Positions 45,915-54,968 of a stretch of 64,000 bases of DNA are shown here, in pieces. How positions within the stretch are numbered: position 1 is the first letter of the stretch; each line of letters opens with the position of its first letter. The notes beneath the pieces were generated by a model. The model did not search any database. It was not told where the DNA came from and saw only the letters and a program-made list of their open reading frames with translations. The stretch spans positions 4,051,582 to 4,115,581 of the forward strand of contig NZ_LIGG01000001.1 of assembly GCF_001273925.1 (NCBI RefSeq). Direction: 5' to 3'. The position numbers were made by a program, and so were the translations under genes. The stretch comes from Bacillus sp. FJAT-27251. Lineage in GTDB: Bacteria; Bacillota; Bacilli; Bacillales; Cytobacillaceae.

Positions 45915-46223
45915 ATGATTAGGACGGGGGTAAGAGTGGGCTTGTTCCTGCTTTTGTTTTTAGGTGCGCTCCAGCTTGTCATCACAGAGCTTGAGCAATA
46001 TTTTCCCGATAAGGACGCCGTCACCGTTTTTTCCTTTAAAAGCGAAGAGGAGCTAAATGACGAAATGCTGCCGCAGCTGGAAATGTTTCTGGTCGGCCGG
46101 GAAGAAGTGGATGGCTATATGGTCGAGACGTACCGGGAATACGAAATTATTAAAGACCCAGAGGGCAAGCTGATCCAAAAAACAGCGACCGAAAATTACG
46201 AGTATATCCGCTATAAACAGTAA
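45915..46223 (+). CDS. membrane-anchored protein of unknown function
   Basis: 102 residues; one N-terminal membrane helix (RVGLFLLLFLGALQLVI, about 8-24) and an acidic extracytoplasmic domain ending NYEYIRYKQ. AAAGGAGG precedes the ATG. Own terminator. No known family. Confidence 0.7.
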   Translation: MIRTGVRVGLFLLLFLGALQLVITELEQYFPDKDAVTVFSFKSEEELNDEMLPQLEMFLVGREEVDGYMVETYREYEIIKDPEGKLIQKTATENYEYIRYKQ

Positions 46224-46254
46224 AAGCACTATCCTCGAAGGACAGTGCTTTCTG
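46222..46254. terminator. bidirectional terminator
   Basis: AAAGCACTATCC / GGACAGTGCTTT stem between convergent genes. Confidence 0.85.
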
Positions 46255-46258
46255 CTCT

Positions 46259-47620
46259 TTAGACAGTAACTCCAACAAAGAATTCCTCGTACAGGGCTTT
46301 TACCGCTTTCTTTTCATCCGCTTCGACCACGCCGAACATCATGCTCACTTCGGAGGAACCCTGGTTGATCATCTCAATGTTCACGCCAATCGCTGCCAAA
46401 GCTTTTGCCGCCCGGGCCATTGTTCCGACATTGCAGCGCATGCCTTCGCCTACCACCATGATCAGGCTGAGGTCATGCTGGACTTTGACTTCGTCAGCCC
46501 CAAGCTCGGTTTGGATTCTTTGAAGGATATCTTTTTCCAGCACATAATTCAGCTGGTCCTGGCGCAGAATGATTGAAATATCATCAATCCCTGATGGGAG
46601 ATGCTCGTAGGAAAGATGGTATTCCTCGAGAATTTGCAGCAGCTTGCGTCCAAACCCAATTTCGCGGTTCATCAGGTATTTGCTGACATAAATGCTGCAA
46701 AAGCCGCCGTCACTGGCGATGCCGACTACCGGGCCATTCTGGTTTTTCCGCTGGTGGACAATCCTTGTTCCCAGTGCCTCCGGGTTGTTTGTATTTTTAA
46801 CATGGACGGGAATTTCCGCATGGAAAGCAGGCATCAAAGCCTCATCATGGAAAACGGAGAACCCAGCATAGGAAAGCTCCCGCATTTCTCGATAGGTCAG
46901 CTCCCTGATTTCCTTTGGATTTTTGACAATCGTCGGATTGACGGAATAAACCGCATCCACATCCGTGAAATTCTCATACACTTCGGCTTTGATTCCGTTG
47001 GCGACAATCGATCCGCTAATATCCGAACCGCTCCTTGAGAAAGTGGCAATCTCGCCTTCCTTTGTGTAGCCAAAGAATCCAGGGAAAATCAGGATTCCGG
47101 ACTTTTTCCTAAGCTCGTACAGATTCTCATAGGCCTCAGGCAACACCTGCGCATTACCCGGCTCATCACTGACAAACAAGCCCGCATCCTTCGGGTTTAT
47201 GTAGCTGGCTTCCACGCCCCTGGACTGGAAGAAGGCAGCGACAAGCTTGGCATTATTATCTTCCCCGCTTGCTTTAACCGATTCAATGAAATGTTCCCTG
47301 CTTTTCGATGTGTCAGCCAGGAGCTGCATGAAACTGTCTGTAATGATTTCGATGATTTCCTGCCCGATCTCCAGTTCATGGGCAATGCTGGAATACCTTT
47401 GGATAACAGCATCAAAGTACTCACCGGCCTCTCCTGTCTCCAGCATATGCTCTGCACAGGCAATCAAAAGATCGGTTACCTTTATATCATCAGGGTACCG
47501 CTTCCCAGGTGCGGATACGACAACTAGCTTTCGCTCGGAATCCGAAACAACGATGTTATATACTTTTTCCAACTGTTCCCCGGAAGCTAACGACGAACCT
47601 CCGAATTTTACGACTTTCAT
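46259..47620 (-). CDS. aspartate kinase (YclM/ThrD-like, monofunctional)
   Basis: 453 residues: kinase domain starting MKVVKFGGSSLASGEQ, FPGFFGYTKEGEIATFSRSG near 205, and C-terminal ACT domains for amino-acid feedback. First step of lysine, threonine and methionine synthesis. Length fits B. subtilis aspartokinase III (454). ATG at 47620 follows GGAGG. No lysine riboswitch was seen in the 150-base leader. Confidence 0.93.
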   Translation of the reverse strand: MKVVKFGGSSLASGEQLEKVYNIVVSDSERKLVVVSAPGKRYPDDIKVTDLLIACAEHMLETGEAGEYFDAVIQRYSSIAHELEIGQEIIEIITDSFMQLLADTSKSREHFIESVKASGEDNNAKLVAAFFQSRGVEASYINPKDAGLFVSDEPGNAQVLPEAYENLYELRKKSGILIFPGFFGYTKEGEIATFSRSGSDISGSIVANGIKAEVYENFTDVDAVYSVNPTIVKNPKEIRELTYREMRELSYAGFSVFHDEALMPAFHAEIPVHVKNTNNPEALGTRIVHQRKNQNGPVVGIASDGGFCSIYVSKYLMNREIGFGRKLLQILEEYHLSYEHLPSGIDDISIILRQDQLNYVLEKDILQRIQTELGADEVKVQHDLSLIMVVGEGMRCNVGTMARAAKALAAIGVNIEMINQGSSEVSMMFGVVEADEKKAVKALYEEFFVGVTV

Positions 47621-47719
47621 TTGGCCATCCTCCGCAAAAGTTTTATTTTTCATTATGCCCCTAAAGCTTTAAAGATGCAAGAATTTTCTATCTAATTCTT
47701 GGTTTGGCAGGGACAGGCC

Positions 47720-47746
47720 ATAAAAAAAAGCTGCACAAGCAGCTTC
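47720..47746 (-). terminator. terminator after the Nudix gene
   Basis: AAGCTGC / GCAGCTT stem, then TTTTTTTT on the minus strand. Confidence 0.85.
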
Positions 47747-47785
47747 AGGGCAATACTATTGGTTCTTAAGCTGCATCAGGAAATG

Positions 47786-48409
47786 TTACTGCCTGATGCC
47801 GGCCAGGTTAAGGAAATGGCTGAGGATCCTTGCAGTCAGGCCCCAAATGACTCGTCCCTCATAATGGTAAAAATACTCATCCATTTGCCTCGCCTGCCAA
47901 TTATAGTTCTCACCGCCGACAATCAAGTCAAAAGGAAATCCATCTTCAGGCTGCACCTGAAAATTGATTTTATGGGTGTCAGGCTCTATATCCTTGAAGA
48001 ATGAAAGGGGTACTGTAAAAATTTCGCCTACCTCGTCAGGATTTGGGGAAATTTTAGCCGGATTGGCTATTACACCGGCAAATGGATAAATGATCGTCCC
48101 AAAAGCGGAAACCATGTAATCGAGGGGGATGACATCGGTAATATCGCTTTCTTCAAGTCCGAGCTCTTCCATTGTCTCCCTGATGGCACCATGTTTTTCA
48201 TCCGGGTCGCTTTCATCCAGTTTCCCTCCAGGAAAGCATACCTCCCCCGGCTGCCTGCGCAAATGGTTTGCCCTGACCTCAAACAGCACATGAGCCTCAT
48301 TGTCCACCTCGACAAGCGGGAGCAGCACAGCAAACCGGAAAAAGTCCTCCTGCCCTAATATACCGGGAGTCCTGCCGCTAAATTTCCTTAACAGTTTATC
48401 AGCTTCCAT
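47786..48409 (-). CDS. Nudix hydrolase, CoA pyrophosphatase-like
   Basis: 207 residues with the Nudix box GGKLDES-(x)-AIRETMEELGL near 72-93 and the upstream CoA-type motif LRRQPGEVCFPGGK. These enzymes cut CoA derivatives to 4'-phosphopantetheine and 3',5'-ADP. I placed the start at 48409 behind GAGGTG. Confidence 0.9.
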   Translation of the reverse strand: MEADKLLRKFSGRTPGILGQEDFFRFAVLLPLVEVDNEAHVLFEVRANHLRRQPGEVCFPGGKLDESDPDEKHGAIRETMEELGLEESDITDVIPLDYMVSAFGTIIYPFAGVIANPAKISPNPDEVGEIFTVPLSFFKDIEPDTHKINFQVQPEDGFPFDLIVGGENYNWQARQMDEYFYHYEGRVIWGLTARILSHFLNLAGIRQ

Positions 48410-48579
48410 GATTTCACCTCGATTCAAAAGCAGTTCTATTATACCCCAAATAAAGCAAAACGTGGAAATCGGCGCTTTTATGGGCAAGACCGCCATTTAT
48501 TCGATAATAAATCACCCTTGGCTTTGAGCTTAAAGGTATCTAAAGGTACAATGGGGTAAAACAGACAAGGAGCCTCGTA

Positions 48580-49368
48580 ATGGAAAATTATAAAATTTTG
48601 TTTCTCGATATTGACGGGACCATCCTCAGGCCCGATAACACCATTGAGGAGTCCACGAAAACCGCCGTCTCGGCCATGAAGGAAAAAGGAATTGAGACAG
48701 TTCTTGCCACAGGCAGGCCTATCCATGAAATCAGGGAAATTGGCGAAGAACTGAACATCTCTTCTTATATAGGATACAATGGCGCATTGGCCATATACAA
48801 TGGAGAAGAAATCTTTTCGGAACCAATGGATGCGGAAAAAGTCAAAGCCATCCTTGACGTCGCGGCGAAACAGCAGCATGAAGTTGTCCTTTATACAAAC
48901 AACAGGAACTACTTCACATCAATGGACTCCCCAAAAGTGGAGGACTTTAAGCAAATGTTCCATTTGAGGCAAAATGCCCTTTTTACAGAGGATGTGCTTC
49001 ACGATATTCTGGGGTTGACCATTATCGCCAGAGGGGAAGAGGATCACCAAAAGTATAACCTTGGAAATGACATTCATTTATCGCAGGTTAATATAGAAGG
49101 GATGCGCCACTGCTTTGATGTGATCAGGAATAAAGTCAATAAGGGCATCGGCGTCGCATTTCTTCTGGACCGCCTCGGGATTCCGCGGGAGGCTTCAATC
49201 GCTTTTGGGGATGGGATGAACGATAAGGAAATGCTTGGGGCAGTAGGAGAAGGTTTCGCGATGGGCAATGCACATGAGGACCTGTTCGCCTATGCCAAAC
49301 ATAAGACAACGGCCGTGACCGACTCCGGCATCTACAATGGGCTAAAGCAGCTTGGGTTGTTGGATTAA
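48580..49368 (+). CDS. Cof-type HAD phosphatase
   Basis: 262-residue HAD hydrolase of subfamily IIB. Motif I FLDIDGTILRPDN near 8, motif II LATGRPIHEI near 46, motif III K-based NKGIGVAFLLDRL, motif IV AFGDGMNDKEML near 208. Typical substrate range: sugar phosphates or FMN-like; not determined here. Confidence 0.92.
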   Translation: MENYKILFLDIDGTILRPDNTIEESTKTAVSAMKEKGIETVLATGRPIHEIREIGEELNISSYIGYNGALAIYNGEEIFSEPMDAEKVKAILDVAAKQQHEVVLYTNNRNYFTSMDSPKVEDFKQMFHLRQNALFTEDVLHDILGLTIIARGEEDHQKYNLGNDIHLSQVNIEGMRHCFDVIRNKVNKGIGVAFLLDRLGIPREASIAFGDGMNDKEMLGAVGEGFAMGNAHEDLFAYAKHKTTAVTDSGIYNGLKQLGLLD

Positions 49369-49424
49369 TGGAGTAAACCGGCGGGGTGCAAGGCGGCTGT
49401 ATTTGTCAGCGGTGGGAAAATAAA

Positions 49425-49605
49425 CGGAAAAATTCCGCTTAAATTGGGAAATACCTGTATTTCCCGCGATATAAGCGGAATTTTTCCTTTTATATTGATT
49501 TAATCCTTAGATTTAGTCCTAAAAAGAGAGGTTAGTCGGAAAATATCCGCTTATTTCTGCTTATTAAGCCCCTGTTTTATACCTTAACCGGAATTTCTCC
49601 GACTA
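49425..49605. repeat. nested inverted repeats with ~52-bp spacing, family F
   Basis: A 16-bp perfect inverted repeat (GGAAAAATTCCGCTTA at 49426-49441, partner 49472-49487) encloses GGGAAATA/TATTTCCC (49446-49465). CGGAAAA recurs as CGGAATT at 49476, and CGGAAAA at 49537 recurs as CGGAATT at 49589 (steps 51 and 52). AGTCGGA/TCCGACT pair across the second unit. The interval 49369-49721 between HAD and aspartase genes holds only this. Confidence 0.75.
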
Positions 49606-49721
49606 TAATTCCTTGCCTGCAAGGATAATCATCAAGTTTTATCTCAGAGACCGGACATCCACAAGCATTTCACATCTCAACCCTAATTAAATTCGCGAAA
49701 CCGAGGATATTCGCATGAACC

Positions 49722-51146
49722 CTATTCCCTGTTCAGCAGATCTTCACCGGCAATGCCAGGGTTGGTCATTTCAAAAGGATTCAGGATGATATCAAGTTCT
49801 TTTTCTGTCAGTACATCATACGCCAGGCACAGTTCACGCACAGATTTCCCCGTTAAAATCGCTTCCCTGGCGATTCTTGCCACCACTTCATAGCCGAGGT
49901 GAGGGTTGACCGCCGTGATGATACCGACACTCCGTTCGACATCCGCCCTCAGCTTCTCCTTATTTGCCTCAATCCCTGCTAAGCAATATTCGGTGAATAC
50001 CTCAAAAGCATTGTTCATGATGGAAATGGATTGAATCAAATTGAAAATAAGCACCGGCTCCATGACGTTTAACTCCAGCTGTCCTGCTTCCGATGCGAGG
50101 CAGATGGTATGGTCATTGCCGATCACCTGGAAAGCGACCTGGTTGATGAGCTCGGCCATTACCGGATTCACTTTGCCAGGCATGATCGACGACCCAGGCT
50201 GGCGCGAAGGCAGGGAAATCTCATTGAATCCGACACGTGGGCCGGAAGCCATTAAGCGCAAGTCATTGGCAATTTTGGACATATTCATCATGCAAACCTT
50301 TAACGCAGCTGAAACCTCGGTATAAGCATCTGTATTCTGGGTCGCATCAACCAAGTGTTCGGCATTGACGAGCGGCATCCCGGTAATTTCCGCCAAATGT
50401 TCGACAACCCTTGTTATGTATTTGGGATTTGCATTTAACCCGGTTCCGACAGCCGTGGCTCCCATATTCACCTCATATAGGTGAGTGCGAGTATTGTCTA
50501 TTCTTCTGATATCCCTCGCTAGCACCCTGCTATACCCTTTGAACTCCTGGCCTAGCCTTATAGGAACGGCATCCTGAAGATGGGTCCTCCCCATTTTGAT
50601 ATATGAGTCGAATTCTTCCGCTTTTTGTTCAAACACGCTGTGCATCTTCCTCATCGTATACAGCAGCTGTTCCAAAAGCGACAGGACGGAAATGTGCATC
50701 GCTGTCGGAAACGCATCATTGGTCGATTGGGCCATATTCACATGGGTATTCGGGCTCAGGCTGAGGTAGTCACCCTTTTGTTTTCCAAGGATTTCAAGCG
50801 CCCGGTTGGCAATGACTTCATTGGCGTTCATATTGATGGAGGTGCCTGCCCCTCCCTGTATCGGATCGACAATAAACTGGTCATGCCATTCGCCATCGAT
50901 GATCTCATCCGCGGCTTTCACAATCGCCTCTCCCAGTCCGCTATAGAGCCTGCCGACTTCCATGTTTGCGAGGGCAGCTGCCTTTTTTACCATCGCTAGA
51001 GCCCTGATCAATTCCCCGTGGATTCGGTATCCGGTGATTGGGAAATTCTCAACCGCACGAAGTGTCTGGATTCCATAATAAGCATCTTCCGGCACTTCCT
51101 TTGTTCCAAGAAAATCTTTTTCTGTTCGTACATTTGCTTCTGCCAA
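49722..51146 (-). CDS. aspA: aspartate ammonia-lyase (aspartase)
   Basis: 474 residues of the fumarase/aspartase superfamily; signature GSSIMPGKVNPVMAEL near 320, GGAGTSINMNANEVIANRAL near 98, and SPNTHVNMAQSTNDAFPTA near 128. Converts aspartate to fumarate and ammonia. Equivalent to B. subtilis AnsB, though no asparaginase gene is next to it. TTG start behind GTAGGAGGAG. Confidence 0.95.
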   Translation of the reverse strand: MAEANVRTEKDFLGTKEVPEDAYYGIQTLRAVENFPITGYRIHGELIRALAMVKKAAALANMEVGRLYSGLGEAIVKAADEIIDGEWHDQFIVDPIQGGAGTSINMNANEVIANRALEILGKQKGDYLSLSPNTHVNMAQSTNDAFPTAMHISVLSLLEQLLYTMRKMHSVFEQKAEEFDSYIKMGRTHLQDAVPIRLGQEFKGYSRVLARDIRRIDNTRTHLYEVNMGATAVGTGLNANPKYITRVVEHLAEITGMPLVNAEHLVDATQNTDAYTEVSAALKVCMMNMSKIANDLRLMASGPRVGFNEISLPSRQPGSSIMPGKVNPVMAELINQVAFQVIGNDHTICLASEAGQLELNVMEPVLIFNLIQSISIMNNAFEVFTEYCLAGIEANKEKLRADVERSVGIITAVNPHLGYEVVARIAREAILTGKSVRELCLAYDVLTEKELDIILNPFEMTNPGIAGEDLLNRE

Positions 51147-51431
51147 TGCTGTTCTCCTCCTACAAGCCTGTAATGTTATTGGATTGTGTCATTCTTATTG
51201 TAACCGAAAGACCCCGATCATCCCCAGCAAATTCCCTCCTCTTTCACATGATTTTGTCGTAACGAACGTGCATTTGTTGTTTTATGGACCGTCCTGGTGA
51301 ATCTGCACTTGTTTTGATAGCTTTTGTCACCTTGCAGGAAAATGGGTGCCCCTTTGCTGAATTGAAATAAAAACCAATTGAGTCCTGCTTTCGATACTCA
51401 GGTCTACTAAATAAAGAAAGGGTTGGCAAAA

Positions 51432-52604
51432 ATGAAAGACACTCAATTTATGAAGGCTTACACCATCAAAGAGGTTTCAAGGAAAATCAATGTTCCTTCC
51501 GGTACCATCCGTCAATGGGAAAAAGACCTAGAGGGGCTTCTAGTGGTCCCGCGCACCAGACAAGGAGCAAGATTCTATACAGACCAGGAAATCGAACTGC
51601 TGGTGAAAATCAAACAAATGCGCAGCAAAAACCTGAGCAAGGATATGATACGCGAGCTGCTGCAAAAACATATGGAGATTGCAGCAAAAGAGGGTTCCGA
51701 ATCCGAGCCTGCCCCGGCCGCCAACCTGCCGATGGTCCCTGAGAACGCACAAGTCCAGCAGGCACAGCCCCCGGCTCCTCCCAGGCAGCCGGACTTTGAT
51801 GTCGAAGGCTTTTTCCATGCGCTTGAAGCCTATAAGCAGGACCTCCTTCATGATGTGAAGATGGAAATCCGCCACAATCTGCGCAGCGAAATCGTCGACG
51901 AAGTCAAGAAGGACATCGCTTCAGGCTCGCTGCAGACGATCAAGGCCCTTTCCTTATCCATTTCGAGATCCAAGGAAAGGATGAAAGCCGATCTGGACGA
52001 GCTTTCAAACCAGGTTGCGAAAGCTTCGGAACATACCTCCGAGACGGTAGAAAACCTGTCCAGCACACTTATTTCGACTGCAAAGGGAACGGAAGAGAAG
52101 GTTGGCTCTCTTTCGCAGGACGTTGCGAAGCTTTCGAAAGGCACAACCAGGGAGCTGTCCAACCTGTCACAGAGCGTTACGAAGGTCACGAACAGTACCA
52201 GGAAGGAGGTAACCGCTCTTAAAGATAATGTCGCCAAGCTGTCAAAGGGAACCGCAAAGGAAATGTCGACCCTTTCCAGCAACATTGCGAAGCTTTCGAA
52301 AGGTACTTCCGAAGAGCTGCAGGTCCTGGCTTCACGCTTGGATGAAACGTCTGATGAATTTAAGATCCTGACAGAATACATTGCCCAGAACAAGGAAATG
52401 ACAGCTGCCGAATTAAGCACGCTGAACGAACAACTTGCCATGGACAGGGAATATTACCTTGAAACGATTAAACTGGAGCGGGAAAATTTCCGCGGCGAAA
52501 TCCAGCAGCGTGACGAGGTGTTTAAAGGGATGGTCGACACCTTCCGAGAAGCCGCCGCCGCAAAGGCAGACGGCGGAAAAAAATGGTGGAAGCCCTGGAA
52601 GTAA
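51432..52604 (+). CDS. MerR-HTH protein with an 18-residue repeat coiled coil (DUF3967-like)
   Basis: 390 residues. N-terminal MerR-like helix-turn-helix (YTIKEVSRKINVPSGTIRQW) at 10-75, a Pro-rich hinge near 90-125, then helices. Residues 191-316 form seven units of exactly 18 residues with pattern L-S-x-x-V-A-K-L-S-K-G-T-x-x-E-L-S-x. The C-terminus LKWW-like KKWWKPWK with a preceding charged helix fits DUF3967 proteins. Layout resembles RacA-type DNA-binding/anchoring proteins, but target is unknown. ATG at 51432 is 9 bases behind AAAGGG. Confidence 0.78.
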   Translation: MKDTQFMKAYTIKEVSRKINVPSGTIRQWEKDLEGLLVVPRTRQGARFYTDQEIELLVKIKQMRSKNLSKDMIRELLQKHMEIAAKEGSESEPAPAANLPMVPENAQVQQAQPPAPPRQPDFDVEGFFHALEAYKQDLLHDVKMEIRHNLRSEIVDEVKKDIASGSLQTIKALSLSISRSKERMKADLDELSNQVAKASEHTSETVENLSSTLISTAKGTEEKVGSLSQDVAKLSKGTTRELSNLSQSVTKVTNSTRKEVTALKDNVAKLSKGTAKEMSTLSSNIAKLSKGTSEELQVLASRLDETSDEFKILTEYIAQNKEMTAAELSTLNEQLAMDREYYLETIKLERENFRGEIQQRDEVFKGMVDTFREAAAAKADGGKKWWKPWK

Positions 52605-52668
52605 GGGAGTAGGCAATCCTTTAAAGCAAAGAATCTACTCAAATTCACCGAAGTCTCAAACAGCCCAA

Positions 52669-52703
52669 AGAACCAGCCAGGAAAAATCCTGGCTGGCTCT
52701 TTG
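52669..52703. terminator. bidirectional terminator
   Basis: CCAGCCAGGA / TCCTGGCTGG stem, loop AAAA, between convergent genes. Confidence 0.9.
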
Positions 52704-53630
52704 TCATTTAGGCCGATGGTCAAGAAAATTTTGAAAAGCGAAACCTCTCACCTGTTCCTCGCTGAAATGCTTCAGCAGCTCATTAATCAGGTTTTGGTAC
52801 AGCGAAGCGTTCTCCAGGCCGCTTACATGGCTGGAAATCCCATCAAAGTCAGAGCCGAAGCCAAGGTTATTCACACCGCCCAGCGAGCAGAAGCGGTCGA
52901 TATGGCGGACCACATCCTGAACATCCGCTTTTCCCCCTTCGACAACAAAATCCGGACAGAAAACGACATGCAGCATGCCGTTCTTTTCAAACACCGCTCT
53001 CGCCTGCTGGTCATGCAAATTGCGGACATGATTGCAGAGATGCCGTGAATTGGAATGGCTGGCAATCGGATAATCTGCAGCTTCGATGGTGTCCCAGAAA
53101 GCTTTTTCACAAAGATGCGAGACATCCGTCAGCACTTTATGCTGGTTGTTTAAATGGACAATTTCTTTACCAAATGATGTAAGCCCTGCTCCCCGGGGCT
53201 CCCCTGCCCCATCTGCGGCAAGGTTGGCGTTGTTCCAGGTGAGGCCGACTGAACGCACACCAAGCTGGTAAAGGATCCGCAGCTTGCCAAGGTCATTTCC
53301 GATCGCATCCACTCCTTCAAGCGAAAGAAACGCCCCCACCTTCCCCTTTTCGAGGGTGTCAAAATCCTCCCAGTGCTTGAGATGCTTCATATCCGGATTT
53401 CTTCCAAGCACTTCACGATAAAACAAATCGATTTGCCCAAGTGCCGCATCAAATTTATGCTCCTGCTTGATGTCAGGGTCGATAAAAATGGCAAAGCACT
53501 GGACAGCCACGCCTCCTTGCCGCAGACGCTGCAGGTTGGCATCAAGCTCGTGTGCGTCAGCAAAGCGGAGCTTCCCCCCTGCTTCCTGCAGCTTTAGCAA
53601 AGCATCGCAATGCAGGTCAATTATATTCAT
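52704..53630 (-). CDS. membrane dipeptidase (renal dipeptidase, peptidase M19)
   Basis: 308 residues with all zinc motifs: IIDLHCDALLKL at the start, FLSLEGVDAIG near 115, TDVSHLCEKAFWD near 180, IASHSNSRHLCNH near 202 and GFGSDFDGI near 268. Cleaves dipeptides including D-amino-acid types. The initial leader GGGGGG precedes the ATG. Likely cytosolic: no signal peptide. Confidence 0.92.
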   Translation of the reverse strand: MNIIDLHCDALLKLQEAGGKLRFADAHELDANLQRLRQGGVAVQCFAIFIDPDIKQEHKFDAALGQIDLFYREVLGRNPDMKHLKHWEDFDTLEKGKVGAFLSLEGVDAIGNDLGKLRILYQLGVRSVGLTWNNANLAADGAGEPRGAGLTSFGKEIVHLNNQHKVLTDVSHLCEKAFWDTIEAADYPIASHSNSRHLCNHVRNLHDQQARAVFEKNGMLHVVFCPDFVVEGGKADVQDVVRHIDRFCSLGGVNNLGFGSDFDGISSHVSGLENASLYQNLINELLKHFSEEQVRGFAFQNFLDHRPK

Positions 53631-53836
53631 ATAAAATCCCCCCCTTTTAGTACTGGCTTAGCAGATGTATACTTATAAAAATAATTATACATGAGATTGA
53701 TTAATGTGTTATTATGTATTACAATTTAGAGTACAATGAATGAATAACCATTCATTTCCAATTGCAAACCGTCACGACTTTGGACTTAATTTCATATTGT
53801 AGAATAAAAGTCTGCAATTAATAGAGGTGGAAGAAC

Positions 53837-54001
53837 ATGCTGGTAATGAAATCATACTTTCTAAGCGAGGTCGAAAGGTATCAAATGGAAACAATCGTCC
53901 TCGGCGCAATGAAAGACCTTTCAGAGGCAGAAATTTTGGACCTGGATGACCGTGAATTGATGGAGCTGGCAGACAAGTGCAAGAAAAAGGAACTTATCTA
54001 A
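53837..54001 (+). CDS. small acidic protein, 54 residues
   Basis: ATG at 53837 behind AGAGGTGG; sequence starts MLVMKSYFLSEVERYQMETI and ends LADKCKKKELI. Its stop codon lies inside the terminator hairpin. Acidic, helical, one Cys. Family not recognised, but start signals and terminator support a real gene. Confidence 0.65.
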   Translation: MLVMKSYFLSEVERYQMETIVLGAMKDLSEAEILDLDDRELMELADKCKKKELI

Positions 54002-54019
54002 CGATAAGTTCCTTTTTTT
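53987..54019 (+). terminator. terminator overlapping the small gene's stop
   Basis: AAGGAACTTATC / GATAAGTTCCTT, loop TAAC, followed by TTTTT. Confidence 0.88.
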
Positions 54020-54035
54020 CAACAAACAAAGCGCG

Positions 54036-54842
54036 CTATCGTTTTGAAGCCCTATAGCCGGCTGCTTTGGCCTCTTCTTCCGTACAGAACCAGACGATAT
54101 TCTGCTCTGATACTTCATCGTAATAATTGCCTGAGGGTGTATGGTAAATTTTTGAGTTTCTGTTTCCTTTAACTTTCCCCTCACAAGTACCATCACTTGC
54201 TGCTCCAGGAACTCCGTTTTGCTGTTCTGCTGCCTCGGTATCATACCCCTTTTCCTGGACATAATCCTCAATGCTCCAGATGCCATTCCCCGCTGTTTCC
54301 GCTTTCCGCTGAGCTTCACGGAATGTGTCCACATATTTGGTATTTGGCGGAAAAACGGCGACCCTTGCCAATCCTTCTTCAATCAAAGTCTGATTGAAGA
54401 GCTGGCCTTCAAGCCAAACGTAGGCAAGAACACGCCCATAGCGGTCCCTTTCCTGGACATCCAGTTCAAGAAGAACGTCCTTGCCTGTCAGCCGGGAAGT
54501 CGTGAATGCCGACGCTTCCTTGCCAAATGGCTGTAAGCCCAGCTTCGGGTGCTTCGTCTCAGGGGTATCAATCAAGGTCATCCTTACCGTTTCTTCCCGC
54601 CCATTATCGAGCCTGACCTTGAAGGTATCGCCGTCCACCACCGAAAGAACTTTTGCCTTTAGACCCTCGATGTCTTCCTTAAGCGGACTTTCCGCTGCTT
54701 CCTGGGCCTTATTCCGGCTTTCCGGTGAAATTTCCTGGTGAGCAGGCTGGCCCTTTGTCTGGCGAGTCTCCTCGACAACACCGCCACAGCCAGACAAAAT
54801 AAACAGCAGTACTAGCAAACTTGCAAACAAATAATTTCTCAT
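54036..54842 (-). CDS. secreted thermonuclease-like lipoprotein
   Basis: 268 residues. Lipobox FILSGC (C19), acidic linker, then an SNase domain: KVLSVVDGDTFKVRL near 66, catalytic RMTLIDTPETKHP near 89, EASAFTTSRL, and RDRYGRVLAYVWLEGQ near 140. The C-terminal about 40 residues contain YHTPSGNYYDEVSE..VWFCTEEEAKAAGYR, an Ada-like or Excalibur-like small domain often fused to such nucleases. ATG 54842 follows AAAGGAG. Confidence 0.88.
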   Translation of the reverse strand: MRNYLFASLLVLLFILSGCGGVVEETRQTKGQPAHQEISPESRNKAQEAAESPLKEDIEGLKAKVLSVVDGDTFKVRLDNGREETVRMTLIDTPETKHPKLGLQPFGKEASAFTTSRLTGKDVLLELDVQERDRYGRVLAYVWLEGQLFNQTLIEEGLARVAVFPPNTKYVDTFREAQRKAETAGNGIWSIEDYVQEKGYDTEAAEQQNGVPGAASDGTCEGKVKGNRNSKIYHTPSGNYYDEVSEQNIVWFCTEEEAKAAGYRASKR

Positions 54843-54893
54843 CCTGCACTCCTTTAACTCAAAACTCACGATTGCTATTTTACCACACAAACC

Positions 54894-54955
54894 AAAAGCG
54901 TGCCTGACCCCCGGTGCGGTAACGCGTTACCGCATCGGGGGTCAGGCACGCTTTT
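54894..54955. repeat. 62-bp palindrome with GGTCAGGCAC core
   Basis: Two 31-bp arms with one mismatch meet at CG; arms begin AAAAGCGTGCCTGACCCCCG. It sits 13 bases from the permease stop and ends in TTTT on both strands, so it can act as a terminator. The core TGCCTGACCC is shared with the palindrome at 63167-63216. Confidence 0.85.
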
Positions 54956-54968
54956 GTCAAATGAAGCT

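Noticed and set aside
46259..47770. Lysine riboswitch upstream of aspartokinase
   Set aside because: The leader is only about 100 bases long before the Nudix terminator and shows no multi-stem pattern.
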